From the NCBI RefSeq assembly GCF_036785885.1, contig NC_092326.1:39890287-39954286 (forward strand): 64,000 bases of DNA, in the 5' to 3' direction. The position numbers and the translations under genes were made by a program. This stretch comes from Coffea arabica. Lineage: Eukaryota > Streptophyta > Magnoliopsida > Gentianales > Rubiaceae. Under the pieces are notes generated by a model, which saw only the letters and a program-made list of their open reading frames with translations, did no database searches and was not told the origin of the DNA. This document shows, piece by piece, positions 22,496 through 36,211 of this stretch (positions are counted from its first letter, which is position 1; each line of letters starts with the position of its first letter).

Positions 22496-25070
22496 GGGGG
22501 TGCTTATTTCACAGATTGGAATCGGAAATGGAAATGGAATCATAGACTCTAGTTTTGGAATTAAACTTTTCATTCTAGTATCTAGCTTGGTTCACACATT
22601 GGAATTAGCATCATTCAAATTCCTGATGCTTGGTTTGATGAGTGTTTCGGAATTAAATGCAATTACATTTCAAATTTACCCCTGATATAACAATTCTTAT
22701 AAAACAAAAGAATTACACATATGACAAATTAACATCTCCATAATTGTAACTACAATAGTTATTAACTTTTTTGATAAAATATAAGAAAATCATAAACCAT
22801 AACAAAAATTAATACCAGAAAATAAATATAGTGGCCGTATTAACAAAGAGTAAATTCCCAAAAAGAGAGAGTTTTTAAACTAATTTCTCAAAGGGTGGCG
22901 ATTTTTGAGTCTCTTCTCAAAGGGTGGAAAACGCATCGAAGGAATGCGTTCTTCCAAATAAAAACGCAACTTTTAAATACGTTATTTTAATTTTCATAAA
23001 TTTGTTTAAATATGAAAAATTGGTTAAATAATGCATAACATACCAGCTCTTTATGGGAAATTGGCAGGTTTTGAAGTATGTTTTGTACCAACTCTTTACG
23101 GAAAAAATTGATTAAATAGTGCCCAAAGGAAAACTAGTATGTTTTGTATTTAACATAAATTAAATATGTGAAAGTTAAAAAAAAAAAGAAAAGAAATTGC
23201 CCATAACATACCAGCTCTTTATGGGAAACTGGTAAGTTTTGTATTTAATGCGTTATTTAACCAATTTCGTTGGCCCGTGGAGTACTCCCTCTTCCAAAAC
23301 ATGAACGGCTCATCAGTCAAAATCTCAGAGACCTCAACAATACATACATGATTTAACCCCAGGCAACCTGTAAATTCAAACTATCTGTAGTTTATAAATG
23401 AAAGGGATTGCGTTTTCTTTTCTAAAGGTACTTTGTAGTCAAGAAAATTTGGTAAAATGTAAAATCAGAAGTTTTGGCTCGACCCAGCAAATTGTCCATT
23501 TCTTAGTTGGTTGAGGGTTTTCCACAATCGGCCAAAAGATGTAGGCCAAATTCGAGAAGAACAAGAGTTGTTATGATCGAGTGTCTCTTTATCGCTGAAG
23601 ATATTTGCCCACTCCTTTCCTATTTAGATCTATTTTAGATTTTTTTTTTCAAGAAATTTTGGATAAGAGATGAAGACTATATGATGAAGAAGAAGAGATA
23701 GAAAATCTGATGAAGAAGAAGAACAGAAGGTGCGGCGTATGATGGAGAAAAAGAGAGGATAGGTCCGTCATAAATGTTGTCTGAGGGAATAAGTTGAGGG
23801 TTTTGTCCAAAACCTCCCAATTTAATCGGGAATGGGATAAGTCTGATTTTTTAGAAATGATTCCAAAAATTGTATTCCAATAGACTTAACCTAAGCAACA
23901 AATAAGGGGTTTATTCCATTTTGTGATTTCCAAACCTTTTAACCAAACAGCCCCTTAGATGTGAAGCCTATAAGCATTAAGGCTCCTTATGGAAATTAAG
24001 TTTAATTTTATCTACCAACAATTTTCTTCTAACAACAACTATGAATAAAGTTACATTAATTTTTAGAGGCCACGTACTACAAGTTTCTGCATTTCTACTA
24101 AGTTAAAGATCATTTCCTATGAAAATTTTAACATTTTTATTTATTATCCTCTCACACCCTGTCCCTCTCATGGGAAAAACTGTCGTACAAGCAAGGGTTA
24201 TTTGATTGGATTGTAGTTTTCTAAAAAAAAAAAAAAAATTTACATTTTCTGTGAACATAGTTTCTAATTATATTTTAATCTTATATACATCAAATGGCAA
24301 TAATATATTTTTCTATAAAAACTTCAAAAAATAGCAGTCTAAACGGGACCATAGTTTTAGTCAGTCCTGTAAAGAAAAAAAGGTACATAACTAGTAAAAC
24401 ATGGTGCTGTTCTACCACTAAAAAAATTAGTCCGTTTCATCTTATAGGGAGAGAAAAAAGTGAGGATTTATTGCTTCAAAAACCCGTATAATTCTCGTCC
24501 CTAATGAAGGCTAATGTGTGAATAATTATTGCATCATGGTGGTGTCAATTCCTCATCATTGCTAAAAACAAAATAAATGAATAAATACGATGACCTTGTC
24601 AGTATAGGAGGGGAAAATTTTTTTACTTTTACTTTATCCTTTTCTTTTTATCACTTATTTTCTCACTACCAATAGCAATACGGTTACTTGAACATCAAAA
24701 CAAGACCATCTACTTTCACGAGGTTCATGTCTATCGTTGGAGTTTTCGGTCGCTCTCATGAATGAGGGTTTCATTCATTCATTATCACTTCTGCTTTGGT
24801 CAATTTGCATTAAAAATTTAAACAGTTTCTCTAGCCATTGTTTATTTATGATGTTTATTGGCTGGTCAAGCGAGTTGATTGTGTCCACCAAAATCATGTG
24901 TTGCAAGAGCCTTTCATGGTCGTTGTATTGTATCTTTCACCTCTAGCTTCAAAATTATCTGTTATGTATATTTTATTGGATGCTGATATTTTTCATTTAT
25001 TTATGAAGATCATAAACAAAAAAATATCTGAAAGATATTTCAGTGCATTAAGTAACTAATTTGGCATTTA
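21780..25070. repeat. Segmental duplication, left unit (interrupted by a transposon)
   Basis: Two blocks of this unit reappear in the same order further right. Block 1, about 21,790-22,060 (ataaatccgcc.tcagtc, gggacaaagaaagat, tttctggaatcagtccatct), matches about 26,150-26,450. Block 2, about 24,590-24,940 (cgaggttca.gt, ccattgtttattt, ttggctggtcaag), matches about 27,110-27,440. The left unit is longer because the element at 22,496-23,954 sits between its blocks. The copies are well diverged and neither contains a recognisable gene. Confidence 0.65.
22496..23954. mobile_element. PIF/Harbinger-like non-autonomous transposon
   Basis: Flanked by TTA on both sides (22,493-22,495 and 23,955-23,957), the three-base target duplication of PIF/Harbinger elements. 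The right end, read inward, starts GGGGCTGTTTGG, a sequence typical of Tourist/Harbinger termini; the left end starts GGGGGTGCTTATTTCACAG and is more diverged. The 1.46-kb interior has no transposase frame; it holds a local duplication of cataccagctctttatggga (near 23,040 and 23,207) and purine-rich GAAGAA tracts. It lies between the two blocks of the left duplication unit and is absent from the other copy. Confidence 0.55.
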
Positions 25071-25534
25071 TTATGATGGGATCGCGTGATGGATCTTTCT
25101 AACTTTTCTTCTGATTCATCATGCTGCAGTTTGTTTTTCTGATCATGTATGTGAAAAGTTTTTTTTTTTTTTTTTTTTAACTATCTCTCTCTTTTCTTTG
25201 GTTTTCTGGTACGGAACTTTTCCTGTTTGGACTGCAATTTTTAGGAATTTTTATAGAAAATTATACTATAGTGATTTGATATATGTAAGGTAAATGAAAG
25301 ACGTGTTTACAGAAAACGTAAAATTTTTCTGTGGAAAATCGCAATCCAAACAAAGATTTAATTTTGCTTGAAATTCAACAAGTATACATGCAAGTGAAAA
25401 AGTCTGATATCGAAAGTTGTAGAGAGCTATTAGCCTGTCAGTTTTGAAAGCGTTACATTTGGAAATTATTCGCCTTTTTTTTTTTTTTTTCTGGTAACCA
25501 CAAGGCCGACACGACACAGCTGAAGAATTTACCC

Positions 25535-25738
25535 AAAGTGCAGGATTAATGTACGAAGTGTGGTGGGGACTGGGCTAATTGATTAGAATATAGGTGTAAA
25601 AAAAAAAATTCAGACACTTGCGGATCTGACAGGGGTTCTGTATATATCTATGGGTGCCGGGCTCTGACACCAAAAAAAAATTTTTTTTTTTTTTTATAAA
25701 AGTGCAGGATTAATGTAGGAAGTGTGGTGGGGACTGGG
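25535..25738. repeat. 40-base direct repeats around a 123-base spacer
   Basis: Near-identical segments starting aaagtgcaggattaatgta at 25,535 and 25,698, period 163. The spacer ends in an A9/T17 tract. The arrangement looks like a local duplication rather than a transposon with defined ends. Confidence 0.75.
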
Positions 25739-26129
25739 AGTCCTCCAAATCATTTCTAGATGAAATGATACAATACAGGTAGGTAGATGTTGAGCTGAAG
25801 TTCTGAGGAAATTAATCCATATTTAATTTACTCCTAAGTTGTTGAAAGATTTAGATTCAACTGAACCCAGACAAAAGATAACAGTAGTCTTAAATTCTTA
25901 GTTCAATAGATTAGGAGGATCTAAACTCATTTGCAAATGGTTGAAAATCCAGCATGCAAAAACAAAGAATGACTAGAAGAAAGCAACATACAGCCAGAAG
26001 GGATGCAATTTTTTTCTGGAAAGATCTGAGACATTGATATATGGTTTTATAATTAGCCCTATAAATAAATAAGTCACTCAGGCTGTGATTCATTCATGCA
26101 TACGTCCAGAACTTCTTCTCTTTTTTTTT

Positions 26130-27520
26130 TTTCCCCCTCTCTATTGTCTGAAGGCTAATTATTATTATTAATTAATAAATCCGCCATCAGTCTTTGATTG
26201 GGACTCCTCTTACTACCATGAATGAATAAATAAATAAATAGTTCTGCCATCAGTCAAAATCATAGAGCCGTCTCCTCCAACAAAAAAATGGCCAATGGAG
26301 TTCCTAACTTTCCTGTCTTTTTCTTCCTGTTATATAAGCGGAAAGTTAGAGACATTTCAAAAGTTTTTTCTGTAGTTGCCGGGACAAAGAAAGATTATGA
26401 AATCCTTCAGCAGCTGATCAAATTTCTGGAATCAGTCCATCTTGGTGTTCACTACTTTTTCCAACAACAATTTTTCTTCTAAAATTCCATGACAACAACC
26501 TTGATTCAAACTACACCCTAGAGTCAATTGATTTTAGTTTGTATTTCTTTGTTGCTACACATAACGTGAGGGAGGGGTGGGATTTAAGAAGTGGGAAGGA
26601 AAAAGTAGAATTTGAATTTAGAACTTCTAAATTATGAAATTTCAACTATAGTCACTAACTCTATTTATACCAACTCTATTTATCTCATCTATTAATACTC
26701 CTTATGCCATCTCTTAAGAAAATGTGCCATAAACGGGTTGCTATTTTTTTAACAGCTGCTCAATGGGCACTCGTTTGCGTACATACATTAATTTATGATT
26801 GATTGATTTGCCAGTGCATAAAAACGAAAAATAGGATTAGGATAAAGCTTTCTCAAGATACTACAATTAAAGTTCTACTAATATATATAAAACAAATGGC
26901 TAGAAAAATTCAACACGTTTAAAATGATAGGAATCCAACTGTAATGATAACGCTCGAGAAGATTTGAAATATAATCACATCATTCCATGAGAAAAGCACA
27001 ACTTTGAAAGAAACTTTAACGTTAATTGAAAGTTTCTACTACTATACTGACCTCACTTCTTCATCATTGTTGACAAAAGGAAAATTGAATAAAGAGATTC
27101 CATGATCTTGTCAAATATCAAAGACCATTTTCGTCTTTCACCAAAAAGAAAAAACAAAAATTTTTTTTTTTGCTTGTTATTTTCCCACTACGAAAAGGGT
27201 CACTTGATAATCAAAGAAGGGACCCTCTACTTTCGCGAGGTTCACGTTTATAATCGGAGTTTTCAGTTGCTTTCCAAAAAAGAAAAAAAAAAATCTATGT
27301 CTACATTGGTCAATTTTACGATAAAAAAGTATAGTGAAAGAGTTTTTCTATCCATTGTTTATTTGTGATTTATTGGTTGGTCAAGGGAGTTGATCATGTC
27401 CACGAAAATCATAATTTAGTTTCAAGGACCTTTCATAGTCGTTTGCAATTTCACATCTTCAATTGTATATTTTATGGTGGGAGATGTTGACATCATTTAT
27501 TTGTCATATTAAGAGTCTAA
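26130..27520. repeat. Segmental duplication, right unit
   Basis: This is the partner of the unit at 21,780-25,070, with both blocks present in order and without the Harbinger-like insertion. No gene is recognisable; short frames such as that at 26,288-26,482 do not match the left unit as protein. Confidence 0.65.
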
Positions 27521-28102
27521 AAACAAACATCATGTTAGTAAAGGAGAAATGAGGGGAAAAAAAAAGGTAAAGTACGAAAATTTTTTTGTTTAAAATTATA
27601 AGAATTATAACAAATATCCTGTTAAAAAAGATGACTAGTCTGTTTTGTTGAATCTTGTGATCATTAGTATAGTTTTGTTGCTTATTTGTGTTGTTTACTT
27701 TATTCAATGTGAACTTTTTAAGTGGCAAAATATGTGTATTAATTGTTTCTAATTTTTAATTATTTTTATTCTTTTGCTAATAGAACTTATATACATGCAT
27801 AAGAGGGGTATTTGTGAAATAAAAGTTTCATTTCTCTCCTTAAAGTACTTTTTTAATGTTACTTTTTTTAATTGAACTAATTTTGTTATCAAAACCTTAA
27901 CCTTAGAGGAAGTTCGTGTAATTCCACAACGGATCCTCTGTATCACACTCTACCTCACACCCTATCCCACCCCTTCTAAACTTGTCAAGCGTTCTTTTAT
28001 AAACCAAATCCTGAAACAATCCAACTCAAACCATGTTTAATTAATTAACCGATTAACAGTCACAACCTCCCTGCTATACTTGATTAATCACAGTTCAACA
28101 AA

Positions 28103-28950
28103 TTACTGCACATGTTTCTTTGTTTCAAGCACCATGCCCAATCTTAACACCTTTGTATACTCATCCCACACATTGAATTTCTCAACTCCAACGATGTGAG
28201 TAGGATCAAATTCCAATTCCATTGTAACTTCAATTTCCTCGCTATCCTGCAAATGTTGGACCATATGAAACTTACTTGATGAACTCGAACTCGCCTCAAC
28301 ATCAAGATTAAACAGCTCCATCCTGTTCATCATTGGTATCGTTGGAATCATCGCCATCAGATTTAGGTTCGGTGTTAGGATCCATATCAGCTCCCTTGCT
28401 TTCCGATATATTCGATAGAGATTATAAAGTCAGGAAAATTTGCGCTAAACATATATCATTACCAGAACTACTGTTAACTCTCCAATTACTTCTACCTTAC
28501 CCATGCTTTCGACTTACATGCCACTCCCTACGATTGGACTCATCATCCATCATGGATACAGATTCAGATTGTACTAGCATAGTACTACGGTATGAGGTGG
28601 TTGGGAGCATATGGTCTGACTCCACTCGGAGACCACCTTGGATGGACAAATTGGTTTGTCCAACAATGATATTGCCGTGGTAATACTGGAACTATGGCTC
28701 CACCTTTACATATATATCATTTTCGTGTGGTACAACATATCCATAATCCATGTCTTCTTTTACACCCCAAGCGTAGTCCAGCAAAAGTACTTAAACCTAC
28801 TGAGTTTCTAAACCACAGATTCAAATTAAACACAGTCCAATCTAAATCCACGTAAATGTATACTTTATCAACCAACTCGTAGTAACATATTCGATTTTTT
28901 ACTAAAATAACTTGTTTGCGCCTCGAGGGATCGTTTTCATATGATCCTTC
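28103..28950 (-). pseudogene. Decayed remnant resembling the N-terminal part of a Mutator-like transposase
   Basis: The minus strand from about 28,950 down to 28,103 gives coding-like pieces in shifting frames. The first reads CYYELVDKVYIYVDLDW; the last (28,103-28,357) is Glu/Asp-rich and ends with LRLGMVLETKK, resembling the GMxF..K block ahead of the MuDR-type transposase domain. Frameshifts and stops separate the pieces, and the catalytic DDE region and zinc knuckle are absent. I base the family on general resemblance only; it could be another plant gene remnant. The frame shifts argue against a working protein. Confidence 0.35.
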
Positions 28951-30363
28951 AGTCTCTATTATTTTGCCTCTTCAATAAAATTGAATTATCAATGCGAGGT
29001 CCGTGGATATTTTGTTGCCTAATTTTATGAAAGTTATTTATTTTAGATTCAAGCACTTACATGATTCCCAACATGAATTTACACTAACTATACTAAAATT
29101 AATCACATCCATAATAAAACAATCACGAATGAAATAATATGCAGTAGTAGTAACTAATAGAATAACTAAACAAGCACAAATTTGTCAATAAATATAAAAT
29201 TAACGGCAACTTATGCTATTACTATGTAACAATTTAATGATTCCTATTTAATATTTGTATTCACTATTACTAGTACTAATTTTATTATTATTATTATTTA
29301 CTTTTACTATTATTATCGTTACTTTTTTCTACTATTAATATTTACTATCACTATTGTTGTAGTTACTATTTACGTTTACGATTACTATTTACTTTTACTT
29401 TTAGTATTTACTTTTTGTGCGTAAGTATAGTACTTGTAATATTTACTTTTATTTTTTAATTATATTAGTCTAACGTTTTGCCAATCCTAAACAGAAACAT
29501 ATTAAATAAAATTATGGATTAAAAACAAAAAAATCCCTATAATATATCTAATACACAAAAAAGATCATCGTGATTTTAAAACATATGAAACGACACCTCA
29601 TATTTTAAACTAAATTATAAATTAACAGAATTCGTTAAATTTAACACCAAATTTATCCCTAACACCAAATTAGTCATGATTTCTTATTTTTGTAACATTT
29701 ACAGAAATTTGCCCTCGGTCTATTGTTAGGGCTCATAGTCCAGTCTACTCAAGTTTTTGTCGTAACTATAAGTCATGTCACTTGCAAAACCTGAACTGAC
29801 TTCAGTGTCTGTTTTGTTGACGTAGCATAATAATGTCGCTGAAAGACCATAGGATGAAAAGTAAAAGAAAGATGAAAAGTAAAAGAAAGAAAAAGTAGGA
29901 GGCGGCGCAGGCGCAGCCCCTTGGCAACCTATCTGGCCAACCTATCTGACCGTGTCTCCAACACATAATCTCAAACCGGCAAAATTCCTGCTCAAAGAAC
30001 AGGAGCACGGCAAGATTCTGCCCCCCGTGGATCAATTTATTCCAACAAACAGCATGCATAGGTGTAGCATTTAAGGTACCCAAATCTCTACCCTGGAAAA
30101 ATAATCTCTGCCCGTCGTTCTGTCAACTCTCCACGAAGAGAGGCACTTCACTCTAATAATAATGCTCCTATAGGATAGGCATAAGGAATAATTTCAAAAC
30201 AGAAACTAGGCATCAAATATGAGAAAGTTAATACTAGGTAATAACTACATGGCACCCAATTTAACTTGTATAGCACCAGATCCTAAAAGATTAAAAAAGA
30301 ACAAAATATTTTTTGACTATTTGCACAACTCGAGATTACATGTGAATTCTATAATATATATAA
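28951..30363. other. Gene-free DNA downstream of PYRR
   Basis: A degenerate ATT/ACT simple-sequence tract runs from about 29,270 to 29,455. A single terminal-repeat arm follows at about 29,500-29,655, related to the element at 55,242-55,711. From about 30,080 to 30,363 the sequence is probably the PYRR 3' UTR. Confidence 0.6.
29500..29655. mobile_element. Solo terminal-repeat arm of the 55.2-kb MITE family
   Basis: The words aaaacatatgaaacgacacctcata and taaactaaattata line up with both arms of the element at 55,242-55,711. No opposite arm is visible nearby, so this is a fragment. Confidence 0.55.
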
Positions 30364-33300
30364 CTATAATCTATTCAGTTCATCTTTTCTTTCCTGGTGA
30401 GTAGTAGACTGATCGTGTGATGCTGAGAAGTCACCCAAAAACTCAGATCTCAGCTGCATCAGCAGCCTTCCAAGATAATTCAGGCCTTCTCCATCTCGAC
30501 CTCCACCCCAGAACAGGTCATGGGGTGAAGCTTCTACAAGAACAGAACCTGCTGTTGAGAGCAGCATGGAATTTAGATGTGGGTATATGGAGAACTTGCA
30601 CTTTAAGCCTTTGTACATGATATTAATCTTGACAGATTCCCAATCATCTCTCACCTGAAACAGAGAAAAGGGAAAAGAATATCGCACAGCCAAAAACTCA
30701 TAATGAAATAAAGATAATGACAGAATGTACGTAACTAAACTCTTAATAAAATGAAGGTGAAGCTAAGAGATCACAAAGGAAGTAGGCGCAAAGGCACAAC
30801 CAGCTTTCTAACATGTCCAGTACCTTCCCAAAAAGTCTTTACTAATGGCATTTTCAGACCCCAATATTTGAGAAAAGTGCCGTGTTTAGCATGTTCAGGG
30901 GCTGTTTGTAAATATAGATACAACTTGGATGCTACTTTAACAGAATAAGGTCATCGGCTACATAAACATCTAATGGTATCAACTTTAATCCCTGAGGGCT
31001 AAAAATGTCGGTTTCAGTCATTTGTCTCATTAAATTATTTTTCCAAGTGATATGCGCGATTTTAAAATCTAGACACTGCAGAAACAAATAGTGTTGCCAC
31101 ATTTAGTTATTTTTAGATGACTTTGGTACCATGTAACACACTGTCCAAAACCTCATGGTTGGACCAGTGACCCCTAGAGCAGTCCCTGCACCAGGTTCAA
31201 TGACTTGGGGAAAAAAAAAAACCAACATGTGGTGTTAGAAAATGCGAGTTGAATTGCATGTTTTGTAAAACACTTGACTAAGCCTAGATAATTGAAGTAC
31301 AAGCAAATGCCAGTAGAACTGCTATAATTTCATGGAGAGTGCAATTATTTCTTAAAGGATGGCTGCAAAGAAGTGGGCAAGGAATTTGGCTGCTATTGCC
31401 ACTGTACCAACAGGCTATGAGCTTCCTAAGTTTAGAAATTCTTACCAGATGAGGGTGTTGTCTCTGTATTTTCCTCCCTATCCGAGCTGCTTCTTCAGGA
31501 CTTCTAGCTGATTTTATTTCATCCAAACAGGTCTGAGCTATAGGATTGGTCACTCCAATAAATTTTTGTGCCTACATATAGAGGGTCAGAAAACCACACT
31601 CATAAGACAGGTCAAGGGGAGGATGTTTTGTATGAATTTAACGTGGCAGCCAATGCATCTTCTCCTCTGTTTTTTTTTCTTTTTTGTTTCTCCCTCTCAA
31701 GTCCATTTATGCATTAATAAATAAATGAAGCAAGCATGCAACCTGGTAATAGTGCTCTAAACTTGGCCAGGTGAAGTAATCCCCATTTTCATCAGGAATT
31801 CGAATTGCATGGGGAGAGAAATTTGAAAAGGCACCATAAGGATCCCATGTTTTGTAGAAGAATATGATACTTGATTCATAAGGAGAGACACTAGGATCAA
31901 CTGCAGAGGTTTCTTCAATTGATGGAATAGTAGGGGACAGGTCAGGGACTGGCTGAAGAAATCCACTTATAAGCATGTCAGGCCCAATCTGCAACATGTG
32001 CACCAAAAGTTGGTGAAGATATAAAACAAGAAAAGAAAAGTGAAGCAGACAACATCAAGGCAAAACAAGCAAACAAATGAGTACTACACCATTTCTGCTT
32101 TTTGCAGCTCTTCATATTAGTCTAATTCTTTGCTCTTCTTTCGATAAAAGCATTAGCAACATATGAAATCATACCTACAGAACTAAGCATACTGAAAATG
32201 TCATGGGAAAGCAAGCATAGGAAATTCTTCAACCAATAACAGAACAAGCAAACAATAGCAAAACAGTATCGTATGAATAGGAAAGGCATTTTAATTCATA
32301 ATTGTTACCAACAATGGTTGACAGACATTATCACCAGCAGACTTTTCTCCAACCAATACAAATGTTCATTTTAGATTATCGAGGTAATCCAATTATCCAG
32401 CCAATTCATCCATAAAGGCCTGACTCATCATATAAACTCATATTAAGAAATTACCAAAAGAAATTTTCCATTATTCATGAAACTAGTTATCAAACAATAA
32501 GTTTTCAGGAATTCATTTGCATTCTTAAACATTGTAAAATGTAATGCAATTAAAGCAAACTAATCAGCTTATAAGCTGAGAGCAAGAATTGGGCCAGTGG
32601 TTATACCATCCTTTCTCTCATAATCCTGACATGGGCCTCCCCAGTATAGTCAAAAATACCAAAACTTGTATTGGTTTCAGGAGAGACAAAAAGTCAGTCA
32701 GGCAAGAAGCAATCTCCCTAAATAAGTATTATCTTCATCTTTCTTAGAATGTTAGGGGTTAGGGGTGGAGTCACAAATCTTATTCAAAGGCACAGACAGC
32801 AAATGATTGCACCCAATTCTTTCCCCTATTCATACAGTATATACTATCTCCATAAAAAATTTAGGAAGAATATGCATAAAGATAAATGATGCTCAACTGA
32901 TGCTAAAATTCCATTTTACTCTCCATGTTCTCTAACTTTTCCACTTTCCACATGACATCCTAGCAGAGCACATCTGCACTCTATTCCAAATTTACATTTT
33001 TTCTCCTTTTACATTACAAGTTCCAACATGCTTTCCTGCTAAAAGCTCTTACAACATTCAGGTGTAGCCCATACAAATCCCTTAGCACAGAAAGGATGTA
33101 CACAAGTTCTAGCATCAAATGCTTTTTGCATTTCATCATATTTTGATATGACAGGTAGCACATCAGATGAATTCTTTTCTCTAGCTCAAGTTCTTTTCAG
33201 GTAAATTGTTCTCTTTATTAGCTCATAAAGAAAAAATGCAGCTTATCTTGGGCTATTAAGATAAAATCTTCAAGGATCATTTATGAAGACCTAACAACAA

Positions 33301-36211
33301 ATTACAGCATTTGCTTTTTCTAGTCCATGAGTGCATTTTTCCTGATCCTACCCACCTTTAGAGTCAATTCCAACGGAGAATTGCAGTTTTAGTCCCTTAA
33401 TAGGATCTCGTACGGACTATTTTAGTTGAACTACCACTTGCAAATGAAGATAAAAACACCATTTATTTGTTTCAGGGAACAGTTGCACTCCTTAAATCGA
33501 AAGTACCATTCTTTTTTCGAATGTTTTCATGTTCAGACAAAATTGAGGACTTAAAATTAAGGTATGTCTATTCTTTCTAAATTCTGTGCAGTTGAAAAGC
33601 ATATGACCATTATATTCAAGCTTTGATACATAACGTATTCGCTTAAAATGGAAAAGAAGAATCCAAATTCTTTCAATCTGACAATGAGGAGAAGAAGTTA
33701 ATTTAGTTAGCGTAGAGTTAACTTTTTCTCTTCTTCACATTTCTTTCCTTATTATAACTTTTCATGCATTTCCTGGTGATATGAAAACAAAATAGCACAA
33801 GTTCACGGGACATTATCAGCAATATTGCAAAACAAGAAGTTCACCTAAAAGTGTCGCAATCTACTCATGTAACTGCCTATGCCCATTTTTCACTAAAACC
33901 GATAAAAGTCAGAAAAATTACAGGTCATAATATCCACTAGATCAGAAGGATACCATAACCAATGCAATGAAAAGTTTGTACAGCAAAATATAATATGGAC
34001 ACAGCAATCACAACTACAAAAAAAAATATTTTAACCTGCTCATAGCTAACATCAATCAGCTCCATAGCCTGTGACATCTCAACCATCCCCAGTTCGCCGA
34101 CAGGAGAAGGGGCATTCCTTCCTCCAATGATTTTTGGAGCAACAAATGCATGTACCTGCATTTACATGGCAAAATTTAGTGACCATCAATGGACAACTTT
34201 TCAAAATGTCTGTTAGTTAAAGTTTGTTTTACATCATCCTGTACCAACCAGGAAGCAAAAGATGGATGACATAGGCTATTGAAGATATTCACATCCTTTA
34301 ATGAAATATTTTCATCTTAAGTGAATTATGGAGCATGTGGCACTAGGTGTATCAATCTACTCTAATGGTATTAACAACAGAAAATTGGGCATACTTTGTG
34401 TATGACACCAGATGTAATGGCAGATGCAGCCAATGTGCCTCCACATTCCCAAAGGATTGAGAGATAACCACGGTCATAGAAGTACTCCATAACATCTTTT
34501 GGGTTTAAAATGTCAAACTCCACCACTTCAACATCTTTGGAAGCAAGATATTTTTGGAAACTCTTTTGTGCACCTCTTTGTGTTGCAACTATAGTGGGTA
34601 CCTCAGCAACATCCCAAAGATTTGCTACCTCAGGAAGATTAAGAGTTCTTGACATTACAATTCGTCTAGGCAAATGGCCACCTCCATGTCTTGCAGTTAG
34701 ACGTGGATCTGAGTTACCAAATTGAATTATGATAGCATTAGGATACTAATCATCTCCAACAGGGAAAGAAATGGCTAACAAAGGTTCGTACTATCTCTGC
34801 GTACAGTGTTTCCTCCAACAATTACAGCATCACTCCTGCCCCGCAATTGAAAAACTAGAGTTCTTGACTTTTTGCTGCTTATCCACGATGCATCCCCGCT
34901 ACTTGCAGCAATTTTTCCTGTCCTCATACACAGGCCAATTAAATTTGTAAGGACCGCATATGGACGTTCAATCACAAGTACCAAAGGAAATTCAGGCAAA
35001 GCACCAAACAATCTGCTAACAATTGCATTTTCTCACCATCAAGGGTCATTGCATACTTGAGAACAGAGAATGGAACTCGATTAGCAGCTCTAAAAAGCAA
35101 AGGAGCATTAACTAGGAGACAGGATTTCAAAGCCTCCTGCAGCACACCATGTACAGTGTCAATAACACCAGATGCAACGTAATTGTACTGCATTGTGTAT
35201 TAGGAAGGACCTTTTTCTGGAAGAGGGGAGGGTTGGCAACTAAACTTAGAATGCATATAGAGAAAGACAACCATAATATTTCCTCTGTTTAGCTAAGAAA
35301 GCATATACATGTCAATAGTACCACTATCATTGGTAAATGGTCATACTAACATCCTCAAATTGCCAAGCTCATATTAATTCTTAACCATGCCATAATAAAT
35401 CATGTATGCTGAAAAATTCTCATTCGTTGCATGTTTTTAAAGCAGTAATCATATAGTGCAACGGTACCTCAATAGTTTTACTTTGTATATCTTCCCCAAG
35501 AACATCAACCTTCAGTCCTTCACTTCTCAAGGCTCGAATAGCATTCCCCCGAAGATGTGGCAGAGGATGCCTAATTCCAATTACAACTCTACTAATTCCT
35601 GCCTAATCCACACACATTACTCGCATTAGAAAAATCTTCACTCCAATAGAAAATTTGAGAATACAAGACTCCAATTACAAAACTAACTATACGCACAATT
35701 TAATTAAGCTCACTTAGAAAGCCAATGTCGAGCAGATACTGACGGACACATACATCATCAATTTCTAACCGGTAAAAAGTATATATAAACAGGAGAGAGA
35801 GAGAGAGAGAGCGCATACGTTGACCAGAGCAGAGACGGCGGTGCGATCACTGTAGCAATCGCCGGGCTCCATATTGAGATAAGCTGTGGCGCCTCTGGAC
35901 AGTTCACCGGCGGACTCGACGGCCTGGAGCTCAGCCGGAGAGGTACCCTCAGCGTAAAGATAACCTTCCCCAACCACGACTCCTGGTCGTCCTCCTTTTC
36001 CAGAGCCATTGGCGGTGGTGGCAACGACGCAGCCCAAGTTGGGATGGGGAGCGGTGAAGCCGGCGGACTTATCGGCTAGCTCCGCGGCGCGTTTGATATA
36101 CGCAGCATCAAAAGCGTGGGATGAGGATGAGTTATTGGATGAGCAAGCAGTGGTGGTTCTATCGATAAGAGGAGGAACAGGAAGTCCTCCAAACGAAAAT
36201 GATAGCGCCAT
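30364..36211 (-). CDS. PYRR: PYRR: riboflavin-pathway reductase with degenerate deaminase and COG3236 domains
   Basis: Plastid enzyme of riboflavin synthesis that reduces the ribosylamino-pyrimidinone 5'-phosphate made by PYRD. Minus-strand exons: 35819-36211, 35468-35602, 35037-35136, 34792-34917, 34395-34708, 34036-34155, 31743-31988, 31446-31571, 30364-30654; 616 residues. The start MALSFSFGG opens a Ser/Thr-rich leader suited to a chloroplast transit peptide. Domains: deaminase-like about 40-180, reductase about 195-420 (LKYAMTLDGKIAASSG, SDAVIVGGNTVRRD, WECGGTLAASAI), COG3236 N-glycosidase about 455-590 (KTWDPYGAFSNFSPH, SLEHYYQAQKF, HDLFWGGG). The zinc-binding deaminase residues are lost: AELQAV stands where HAE is expected and EPGDCYSD where EPCxHxGxTPPC is expected, as known for plant PYRR. 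Intron 6 is 2.0 kb. A CT repeat sits just inside intron 1. Confidence 0.95.

Noticed and set aside
29802-30083. A 93-codon minus-strand frame downstream of PYRR
   Set aside because: Its end is low-complexity Phe/Leu from a GAAA repeat and no family matches; more likely UTR or intergenic.
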